Shown one piece after another: positions 55,174-64,000 of a stretch of DNA of 64,000 bases. The notes beneath the pieces are model-generated. The model was not told the DNA's origin and did not search any database. It saw nothing but the letters and a program-made list of their open reading frames with translations. The stretch's first letter is position 1. Each line of letters starts with the position of its first letter. The stretch is from Butyriboletus loyo (lineage: Eukaryota; Basidiomycota; Agaricomycetes; Boletales; Boletaceae). Made by a program: the position numbers and the translations under genes. The stretch covers positions 1 through 64,000 of the forward strand of contig JBBPSI010000110.1 of the NCBI GenBank assembly GCA_038093515.1, in the 5' to 3' direction.

Positions 55174-55434
55174 TCAGTTCCAAGGCCCTCCGAAGTTTTT
55201 TCCCACAGAATCACTTCCGAAATTCAGATCTGATTTTCGGAGGTCAGTCCCCTCAAAGCCATCGACTGGATCGATGAGGAAGGTCACCACCACTGTCGCA
55301 AGGTTGAATACATATGATCACATTCATTCCTTCATGAACCCCTGCACTCAATCTATGAGAATGCAGGCTTTCCTCTTCTCACCCCCTCCTACGATGCAAT
55401 ACCCGACATTCTCCTTCACAACCATGGTTTCAAA

Positions 55435-55860
55435 ATGTTTTGTCAATCCCAATACCCAACTATAAATGAAATGAAGGAATATCTTGTCCCATTCTATGAC
55501 AAATCATCTCCTTTCAAAGGATTCGACAAGGACACACTCTGGAACATGACTCTTGCAGTGCAGCTTTTCAACAGAAACTATCCCACTGTTGATGATGATG
55601 GGCACATCAAAGCCTATGACTATTCCAGGCGACCTGCGGAGTTCTTTGAAGTTGGCGAAGAACACTTCAGAAATTGGGATGTACCGACATGAAGGAGGTG
55701 GAATGAGATACAGGATAGGATTTGGAGGACGAGGTTCCACCAGCTCCACCCTTTCTTCCGCAAAAATCGCATTGAATTAGAAGCTTCTGATCTTCTATTC
55801 AAGTTTGCTCATGAACTCACTGCAGAGCAGCAAGACATTGCTGACAACTTGGCACAAAAT
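55435..55860 (+). pseudogene. Copia-R leader ORF-C, broken
   Basis: Colinear with Copia-M ORF-C. The frame is interrupted by TGA at 55690-55692, where Copia-M has an Arg codon (cgt or cga type), and a 6-nt loss is seen near 55560. Confidence 0.6.
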
Positions 55861-56686
55861 GTCTGACACCTACAATGAGATCTCGGATGACTCCAGACAG
55901 ATCTTGCAAACTGTCAAGAGTCAGATCAAAGCAATCATCACGAATACTGGGAGATTGGAGTTGAGGCTGGAAGAAGACGAAGAAGTTGAACTCCTTCAGA
56001 ACATCGAATTCTGGGACAACTTTTGCCTCCTAGTAACCAACATGGACCTAGCCAGCTTCAAGCCACATGGGACCTTACAGTCCTCAGTCCTATCAGGACC
56101 TCTCTACATCAGAGACATCAGGCTCAAGCAAGGTCCACTCCTCTCTAGAAATACACTTACCTTTCTTCACATGTATACCATACTGGAGGATTATGCACAA
56201 GTTCTCCTCTCATACAGACAAATTTCTCCTTCTATTTACGTTTCACACTCTGACTTCACTGTAAAATTCTCTAGTGGAAAAATAAATAATCCACACTGGT
56301 TTCCCAACATACAATATGAGGAATTTGAAGTGATATGTGCTGCCTCAGCACCACCACTATCTGCTCTTCCGCAAGGGATCCCAGAGAATAATTTACATGG
56401 AGTTGAAACAGGAGAACATGAGAAAGAAGGAAGTTATCTCTCAAACATTGGTCCTGGAGAAGAATCTAACAACTTAGGAGGAGATTTTCAATATGATGAA
56501 AATGGATACTTGGTGCAAGAAACATCGGAACAAGGACCTTCGGAACCATCTGGGTTTTACACACCAGTGGTTAATCCGATAGGTCTTCCCTCACATTCAC
56601 CTTCTCCTGTTTCTAATCCTTCAATTCTAAATGCTGACAAAGTTTTCTCTTCTTTTGATCAGTTCATCTTCAGATTTTTGTTTTAA
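55859..56686 (+). CDS. Copia-R leader ORF-D
   Basis: Same length (275 residues) and start as Copia-M ORF-D, still fully open, with the same 9-nt gap to gag. It is the longest intact frame in this copy before the RT region, which is notable given the many stops in gag and pol. Confidence 0.55.
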   Translation: MSDTYNEISDDSRQILQTVKSQIKAIITNTGRLELRLEEDEEVELLQNIEFWDNFCLLVTNMDLASFKPHGTLQSSVLSGPLYIRDIRLKQGPLLSRNTLTFLHMYTILEDYAQVLLSYRQISPSIYVSHSDFTVKFSSGKINNPHWFPNIQYEEFEVICAASAPPLSALPQGIPENNLHGVETGEHEKEGSYLSNIGPGEESNNLGGDFQYDENGYLVQETSEQGPSEPSGFYTPVVNPIGLPSHSPSPVSNPSILNADKVFSSFDQFIFRFLF

Positions 56687-56695
56687 ACAATTATC

Positions 56696-57500
56696 ATGTT
56701 GCTCCCCACTGAATCAGAATTCAAGATCGATGCCCAAATTCAGCAGAGACTTCCTGTCCTGACTGGAGTGGACAACTATACAGCCTGGTCTCATCAAATG
56801 AGACATGCTCTCACCGTAATCAGTGTCTGGTCAATAGTAGATGGTACTTCTGAGTACTACAATCAGACTGCTGCTGACCAGCAAAAGTAGGTCTCGCTGG
56901 ACAAGTGCTCTGTTGGCATGCTTGCCATCTACATCTCTCCAGAACTCCAACATGCAGTCAACTACGACTACGCTCCATTGCTCTATGACGCTGCTGGTCA
57001 AATAATTCCAGAAACCATCAACATCTCTGTTGCCAAAACTCTCTGGGACTTCCTGCACAACACCTACACAACCACAGGCATTACATGACAATTTTTCCTG
57101 TTCTGCCAAGCCATGAACATTCGTGTTCATGAAGCTAACACTGTTGCTGGTCTCATGTCCTTAACGGACACTTTTCATAAAATGGAAGCAGCAGGATTAA
57201 GCCTTCCCAACAACTTCCAATCCATGATCTTGCTCACCAAGTTACCGAAATCTTTTGAACCTCTGGTGTCAAACATCATCCACAATACTAATGTTCACCA
57301 ATTTACACCAAACATTATCATTCCCATGATTACCCACAAGCTACAACTTTGTGCTGGCACTGGCCAGATCCCTTATCCTTCAACCTCTCATATGAATGCA
57401 GTTGCACTGGATTCCCAGCTCAACTGTACCAACACGGTTAGACGCAGACCTCCTCCACCTGCACAGACAAATTGGAACAATCAGGCTCGCCCTCAATCGA
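56696..57500 (+). pseudogene. gag: Copia-R gag, truncated
   Basis: Colinear with Copia-L gag to about codon 268, with stops at 56888 and 57086. A deletion of about 0.5 kb then joins the middle of gag to the pol N-terminus near 57499, removing the basic C-terminal part and the gag-pol overlap. Confidence 0.9.
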
Positions 57501-60500
57501 TGAGAAGGATGAAGAATCCTTTTATGGAAACACTGCTCATTGTGCTGATGGCACTTGGAAGCACAGTCTTGACTCCCATGACATTAATGTCTGGGACTCT
57601 ACATACCAGTGAGATGCTGAGGACTATGATGCTGTATATGATTACAACAATGAATTTGATCTTGGTGATCTTTATATTGCGGGAGCTTACACATCTGGAG
57701 ATGTCCCATCAAAGAAGGATCTTCTTTCCAACGCCTGGATGATTGACAGTGGTTGTACAGACCATGTCACACCACACGTTGAAGACTTCATGGATCTCGG
57801 TGACACTGAGAGAATTGCAATCACAGCAAATGGCACAACCATGAAGATGTTTGGACCTGGTACTGTGTTGTTATCACAACAACTAGGGAAGGATAAGCCC
57901 ATTCCTTTGGAGCTTACAGGAGTATGGTATGCACCTCAAGTAGCCCATAGACTCTTATTGGTCACTGCTCTAACCAAGAATGGTTATCAATGCGAAATTA
58001 CCGATCAAACCAAGATTTGGAACCCTCAAGGACATTTGGTAGTGCAGGCTTCTGCCTTGCTTCCGAACAATCCCCTCCACTGGTTTCAGACTAAAATGCT
58101 AACTCCAGATGTTGGGATCCACTCCTTGCAGGATGTCGGATCTTCTTCATTGTGGCACCACCATTTTGGTCATCCATCCAAAAATGTGTTACGCCATGCT
58201 TACAAGAATGTTAAGGGTATGCCATTAATACCTGAACCTTCTGACATCATTCCTTGTTGAGGCTGTGCCTTAGGCAAGATGCATGAACATCCCTATGCAC
58301 CTTCATCCAAATGCACATCTCAGGTCCTTGGGCTAGTGCATTCCGACTTGGTTGAATTCCCCACACACTCTCGGACTCAGAAGCGCTACATTTTAACCTT
58401 TATCGATGACTTCTCTGCTTTTGCAGTCATGCGGTTTTTACGCCTTAAATCTGAGGCAGCTGATGCTTTTAAGGAAGTGGTCATCTGGGCTGAACGTCAA
58501 ACCCAGTCTTCACTTCTTGCTGTCCATTCGGATCATGGGGGGGAATACATGTCTAATGACATTTGGAAGTTCCTCTCATCCAGGGGCATTGAGCATCAGT
58601 TCTCTGTACCTCACACCCCTCAACAGAATGGACGAGCAGAGCGATTTAATAGGACCATCCTGGAAAAAGAAGAATCCATGCGCCACACTGCCTGTCTACC
58701 AAAAGTCTTCTGGCAGGACGCAACCGAAACCTCACTTCATATCTACAATCGCCAACCAATGCATCGTCATAATTGGAAAACCCCCATTGAGATGTTCTCT
58801 GGGGAGAAACCAGATGTCTCTTACTTCCAGGTATTTGGATGCCATGCATACGTTTTCATAAAGAAGGAAATTAGGGAAAACAAGTTGTCTCCGAAATCAG
58901 AACAAGCCACTTTCATCAGATATGAATCTGGCACCAAAGGCTATCACTTTTGGTCTCCAATCTGAAGACGAGTTCTTGTAGAGTCCATTGTGACTTTTGA
59001 TGAAGAAAACTTCCCACACTGTTCCAAAGAACAGAACAATAGACAAGCCACAATTCCACCTCCCATTCTTCCCACAGATGCAGATGAACATGGAGATGAT
59101 GAAGATAGTACATCTGATGCCCTACCATCAAATCAACAAAGAGCTGACGAGCCACCTCCATTAGGAGTACGCTTTGAATTTCCCCAATTTTAAATCCTGA
59201 CAATATGCAACAACTGTCTCCTCAACCATCTGTCACACCTTCACCATGGGTTATCCCTGAACATCCACCATCACCTTTAATCCTCAATCCTCCATCTTCT
59301 GACTCAGTTCATGAAGAACAACTACCGATATTCTCACCTCCATGCCCTGGAGTTAAAAGAGAAAGGCCAGACACTGGACATAGATCGTCTATAACGGATC
59401 AACACCAACATAAATGCCAAATGATACCTTCATTGGAAACCTTTGAAGATCCTGGTTGGATTTGTCCTTCCACTTTCTTACCTCCAACAAGAGTATATCC
59501 TGAACAAATCACTGAATTTCACAATCATCCTCATCAACATCATCCAACATGAGATGTTTGTGCTCAAGGTCACCAATGTGACTTATATGATGAGTTCAAT
59601 CAGGATTTACATTCTCATGGTGCTCCAATCCCAATGATCACTAATCCAGATTTCTTGCAAACGGGTCAGGACTTTAATCCTCGTCCTACTCGCAACCGTA
59701 TTCCACAGATTGTCCCAGATAATGCATATGGGAATCGACCTCCGATCAAGATAGAACAAGAGATACATTGAGGATTGGATCCTATTCAGGAGGAGTTAAT
59801 TCCTACTCCACAACCAGTTAATCAACCAAGACCCACAAATGAAGAAGATGACTTAGGACAGATGTACAGTGCTAAGTGGATTAAATCTCTTCTAGCTGCT
59901 GCTACTGTCAATGGTATCCCACAGTCTCACAAGGCAGTAATGAGATTACCTTCTGCCGAGAGATCCAAATGGCTAACCGCCATGGGAGAGGAATACACAT
60001 CGTTTCAAGAATGACGTGTATGGGATCTGGTAGATCTTCCCAAGGAACGTCAAGTCATTAGAGGGAAATGGATAAATGTACAAAAAAGCGATGGATGATA
60101 CAAGTCTCACTGGGTAGCAAAAGGCTTTACCCAAATCTTCGGAATTGATTATGAGGAAATGTTCTTACCTGTTGCCAGGTTTGAAACTGTTAGGATTCTC
60201 TTAGCTCTAGCTGCCTTAGAAGATTGGGAAATCGAGGCTCTAGACATCAAGACCGCATTTCTCTTCGGAGATCTTGACGAAGAAATCTATATGGAACAAC
60301 CTGAGGGTTTCGCTCAAAAAGGCTCAGAAAGTAAAGTCTGTTGCCTACGGAAAGCTATCTATGGCCTCAAGCAAGCGGCCCTTCAATGGAACAAAGCCTT
60401 GCACTTATCACTCATCAAACAAGGTTTCAAGCATACCTTGTCTGACCCGGGAACTTATATTAAATTCATCGGGAAAGTCATCATTATTTTAGTTATATAT

Positions 60501-61484
60501 GTTGATGATGCTCTTTTTATGGGTAGTGATAAAGCACAAGTCCTCGCTCACAAGAAGCACTTTATGAAGACTTGGGAGAGTCGAGACCTTGGAGAAGCGA
60601 AAGAGTATTTAGGCATGTGGATTACCAGGGATCGAAGAAACCGTACCCTGAGGCTGGATCAGTGTGATTATGCACAGAAGGTCATAAAACAATTCAAGCT
60701 TGAAAATGCAAAACCCGCATGCACACCTCTTCCTTCTGGTTACAATCCTTCACCATCAACCACCGAAGCATCGCCATCTTTGCGTTCACAATATCAATCT
60801 GTCATCGGATCCCTCCTATTCATCATGCTTGGATCTAGACCCGATATCGCTCATGCTGTCATCAAGATGTCGCAGTTTTCTTCCAATCCATTGGAAGAGC
60901 ATTTGCAAAGAGCGCTCTATATAGTCCGCTATCTGGTTGGAACACCAGACCTTTGCATAATGTATTCCAGACACAGCCAGACTGGTCCGAGAGCCAATTC
61001 TGGCTTTATTGCATACAGTGACACTGACTGGGCAGGCGATATTGAGACCCATCGTTCAATGACTGGTTATTGTATATTTCTAGCATCTGGCATAGTATCA
61101 TGGTTATCCAGACGACAATGCAAGATTGCTCACTCTTCAACTGAAGCAGAATATATGGGCATGACCGAGACCGCTAAACAGCTCTCTTGGGTGTGCTCCT
61201 TGTTCTTCGAGATGGGATACAGACTTGGTCCTTTACCCCTTCTAGTTGATAATCAGGGAGCTATATTTCTGGCTTCTAATCCTGCCATTGAAGGATGCAG
61301 CAAACACATTGCAATTCTGTTTCATTACATTCGGGAATGCGTTGAGGATAAGGAGATTACTCTCTTCTATACTCCTACTCAACAACAAGCAGCAGATATC
61401 TTTACGAAGAATCTGACATGGCAGAGGTTTGAAGAAGTTTGGTCCATGCTCTCTCTTTCTCCTTTTGTCTCTATAAAGAAGTAA
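57500..61484 (+). pseudogene. pol: Copia-R pol, multiple stops
   Basis: Protease DSG near 57745, integrase DD35E within 58279-58965, RT YVDD near 60499 and RNase H SDTDWAGD and DNQGA near 61250 are present. The 60159-61484 frame (441 codons) is still open. Stops at 58258, 58963, 59769 and 60012 sit at CGA positions of Copia-L. A deletion of about 35 bp near 59178 adds a frameshift in the linker. Confidence 0.92.
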
Positions 61485-61502
61485 TGCTAAAGCGAGGAGG
61501 AG

Positions 61503-61962
61503 TGTTGAAATGGTAGTGTTCTATTTCTGTATTTCACTTACAGCCACTACATTTCTAGACTGGTCTATATGACATCATTGTCTAGACTCTGTCATGCTTA
61601 TCACATTACAAATAGCTCTTATTATGCTATTGGACGATATGCTTAGTCTTATCTCTTATCTCTATCATATTGTCATGTATTTCATACTATACCTTATATA
61701 GGTACTATACAGAACACAAGTACAAACACTCATGTACTGTATATAAGACAGCCCTTATGGCTTGTCACTTTTCTCTAGATCTTTCAGTTCTATCATCACT
61801 ACTGTGATATCTCTAAGTTGAGCCTTGCTCCTTATACTCTTTCAAGTACTCTGTTTGTGATACTCTCACTCTTGTATTATCAGTGAGTCTTTCCACTGAT
61901 AGGTTTACCCTTGCATCCTTCATTGCCCTCGGTGCGCCTGCTCAGACATAACAATTCTGAAA
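61503..61962 (+). repeat. Copia-R 3' LTR
   Basis: A 460-bp LTR preceded by the conserved GCGAGGAGGAG purine tract. The end reads TTCTGAAA, a C-to-T variant of TTCCGAAA. Confidence 0.92.
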
Positions 61963-62878
61963 TGTTGTGGCCGCCTCAAGATGATGGTGGGGAGCACCCT
62001 CAGTGGCGGGGGTGCGCTTGGAGTGTAAACCCCCTTCTTGGGGCGGCGGGATGGAGGTGGAAGGACCCTTCTGCTGGATGGCAAGGGTGATGTGGGACTT
62101 GCGGGCCTTGGTAGTTGTGCATTTCATGGGCAGGATTGGGAGTGTGTTCTCATGCACTTTGTTGGGCAGGAGCTGTGTGGTGACTGCAACTGCTCCCCCA
62201 CTGGGCGCATTGTATCCTGGGAGGCTGTGGTAGATGGTGGAGGTGGGCGGGATACCGAACGCCCTCACCCACCCTCACCCACCTGTGGGCACTGCTTCCT
62301 TCTCATCCTGCATGTCGCACAGGCACCCTGGACCCAGGGGACACATAGCACAGAGGTGGCCAAGCATGTTGAGCATGCATTGACTGGCTGTTCAGAGGGT
62401 GCTGCCATTACCCTTGTGGCAGTTGGGCGCCTCATGCCTGCAGGGATGACAGGGCAATGTGGAGGCAGTGGGAAATCTGCAGGGAAGCTGGTATTGAGGA
62501 ATGGGGATGCTGTTGGCAGGGGCACATTGGTGGTTGTAAAGGTGCTTGGAGCAGGCAACAATGCTCCAATTGGTGATGTATTGTTGGTGCCCTCATCATG
62601 TCACAATAGATGGAAGGTTGCACCATGCTGCCTTCGATCAGCTCCATCACATTGCACCAGTTCTCCTCCCCTCCTGCCATCACATACTTCACAATCACAG
62701 CTGAGATCTGTTTGTTTTCAGCAGTGAGAATTGTCAGCCATGATAATTTTGATTCATTGTAGATAGTGCACAATGTAAGCAGGTGGTGTGTGTTGGCTCA
62801 AGGGTACCACCACAAAGGTTAAAGGACAGATTTCCCATGCACATATCATTTTCACACACTTTAAGCACAAGGCCTTGG
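61963..62878 (-). other. Unassigned region with a Cys-rich minus-strand ORF
   Basis: A minus frame at 62265-62561 contains C-x2-C-x6-C, then C-x2-C-x6-C (CSTCLATSVLC ... CATCRMRRKQC). Such Cys clusters with basic residues occur in many Agaricomycete proteins and some may bind zinc. It could be a fragment of a gene of unknown role. The flanks give no start or introns I trust. Confidence 0.35.
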
Positions 62879-63305
62879 TGTTACGGTAGTGGTCTACTTT
62901 TTCTCTCCATTACCATCGGGACTATTACGTTCACCTAGCCTTTTGCTAGTTCCACTTGAACGGTGACAACCGTTCTTACTTAGTCATCACTTCCCGCGCA
63001 CGGACGCATTTTCCTTCACACTCTGGAACGTTCTAGAGTATCTTTTCCTCATTTGTACTTTCGCTCTCGCGACCCGATTAGGGAGCATGGTCTGTGCGCA
63101 GACCTCAGTAGTATAAAGGCTCTGTCTTTACGCCTTGTACTCTATCTAGTTCTACGCAGCAATCTGCTAGCAATTAGTTCACTGCCAGACTCTTAGTGTG
63201 CGCACTAAGACATAGTCTGAGACTTCTCCCAGAACTGTCTCCTGAGTCTCGAGGCCACTCCAGAGTGCCTCCTCGCTGTTCTGATTGTTAGCGCCCAGCG
63301 TAACA
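62879..63305 (+). repeat. LTR-D as 5' LTR of an element entering the right edge
   Basis: 427 bp, the reverse complement family member of 36313-36739, with ends TGTTACGG and GCGTAACA. It is followed by gag-like coding sequence, so it is a 5' LTR whose partner lies beyond the window. Confidence 0.9.
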
Positions 63306-63708
63306 AAAGAACTAGATCTTCCTCTCGCTTCTGCTCTTCAGCAGTAAAGCCGCCCTCCCCTCGCCCACCATTTCCATCCAACGTCCAAGACGCGTCGGTC
63401 ATTCTTTCCGCGTTCCCTCTCCCGAACCGGAACCCATCGTCGTCGACAACCCATCGCCGCCACACTCTCCTGCCCAGCCAGACCCTCAACCCCAGTTTTC
63501 CCCTTTGCCCCAGTCGGACCCCGAACCCTCTTATCAACCCGAGGACCAGGGTCTAGGGCAGGAAGACGAACCGGCACCCAGTGATGACAGTTATCACAGC
63601 GACTGGCTTGACAGAACCCCCCACGTTTCCCCCCATGTCTCCCACTCTCCCTCTCCACCGTACTATCCCCCTGCAGATCCATCAGACAACGAAGACAACG
63701 ACAACGAT

Positions 63709-64000
63709 ATGTCCGACAAAAAGAATATCGTCCCCAAAGACTTCTCTGGTCTCAATGAAGACGCCTCGCGATGGCTCCTTGCCATGCGCACCTACTTTGC
63801 CGCCAATCAAACGGCATTCCCCGACGACGAATCGAAAATCAATGCCCTTCTCATGAAGATGAGCGAAGGGAAAGGCAAAATGTTCTCTGAAGGATGGATG
63901 AGTCTCCTTCTAGACGGACACCCCACAGCACGACAGAGAGAGTTCTCAACGGTCTGCGAGGACTTCCACAGGGTCTTCCATCCCTTTGACGTAGGAGAGA
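63709..64000 (+). CDS. gag: Gag of the right-edge Ty3/gypsy-like element (partial)
   Basis: From the ATG at 63709 the frame runs off the window. KDFSGLNEDASRWLLAMRTY and the following helical pattern fit the Retrotrans_gag domain of Ty3/gypsy elements. The same frame is open upstream back to about 63315 and encodes a Pro/Asp/Ser-rich sequence without an ATG, so a non-AUG start or upstream exon is possible. No stop is seen in the visible part, so the element may be young. Confidence 0.8.
   Translation, partial: MSDKKNIVPKDFSGLNEDASRWLLAMRTYFAANQTAFPDDESKINALLMKMSEGKGKMFSEGWMSLLLDGHPTARQREFSTVCEDFHRVFHPFDVGE

Larger units (their letters stand above)
44130..61962 (+). mobile_element. Copia-R: oldest copia copy, interrupted by a nested block
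   Basis: The plus-strand copia consists of a 5' LTR and leader at 44130-44897, and leader, gag, pol and 3' LTR at 54795-61962. The nested block between them (44898-54794) holds element C, Copia-M and a Gypsy-G solo LTR. About 0.23 kb of leader (equivalent to Copia-M 53194-53421) is missing at the junction. The outer flanks (CATGC and TGTTG) do not match, so I infer, but cannot prove, that both parts are one element. It carries many stops and a deletion across the gag-pol junction. Confidence 0.7.

Noticed and set aside
45518..61484. Classical repeat-induced point mutation (RIP)
   Set aside because: Mutations are mostly at CpG, including CGA to TGA, rather than the CpA bias of Neurospora-type RIP. 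Methylcytosine deamination explains them better, though a basidiomycete RIP-like process is not excluded without counts.
44130..61962. Firm proof that 44130-44897 and 54795-61962 are one element
   Set aside because: Orientation and leader order fit, but the 5-bp flanks do not match and about 0.23 kb is missing, so I state it only as the likely reading.

Overview
The window looks like genomic DNA of a filamentous basidiomycete, most likely an Agaricomycete. The reasons are short GT-AG introns of about 50 nt, a 13-exon cytochrome P450, a lineage-typical secreted protein family, C2H2 zinc-finger paralogues of a type common in that class, a TET/JBP-type dioxygenase pseudogene, and dense LTR retrotransposons of Ty1/copia and chromodomain Ty3/gypsy type. 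No bacterial or organellar signal was seen.

Layout. 1-8035 is a left-edge nest: a young copia element (Copia-L, ORFs open, 5' end outside the window) sits inside an older copia remnant (Copia-L'), which sits inside an LTR of a second family (LTR-D). About 8770-19240 is a triplicated segment whose units each carry a two-exon C2H2 zinc-finger gene. 19732-20095 is a candidate MITE. 21157-26563 is a small host-gene island: an intact P450 and a secreted protein of unknown function that is off by one base at a splice junction. 27059-34096 is a copia LTR stub abutting a nearly complete chromovirus (Gypsy-G, minus strand) with three premature stops. 34097-39110 holds two minisatellites (34-bp and 76-bp periods), a decayed TET/JBP-like gene, and solo or truncated LTRs. 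39275-44129 holds a gene split by a solo copia LTR, a candidate small secreted peptide gene with a TATA box, and a PRP17-like WD40 fragment.

44130-61962 is a four-level nest. Copia-R (+) is interrupted by an element-C remnant (-). That remnant is interrupted by Copia-M (-, 5-bp duplication CTGAG), which is interrupted by a Gypsy-G solo LTR (5-bp duplication CACGG). 61963-64000 ends with a Cys-rich ORF and the 5' LTR and gag start of an element carrying LTR-D ends.

How the parts relate. The copia copies share one architecture: LTR, a primer site matching the anticodon arm of initiator tRNA-Met, about 2.4 kb with up to four extra ORFs (the first with two predicted membrane helices), a gag without a CCHC knuckle, and pol in the +1 frame. 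This long ORF-bearing 5' region is the most unusual system here. Stops in the older copies fall mostly at CGA codons turned to TGA, which points to 5-methylcytosine deamination. The nesting order agrees with the degree of decay: Copia-R oldest, Copia-M intermediate, Copia-L youngest.
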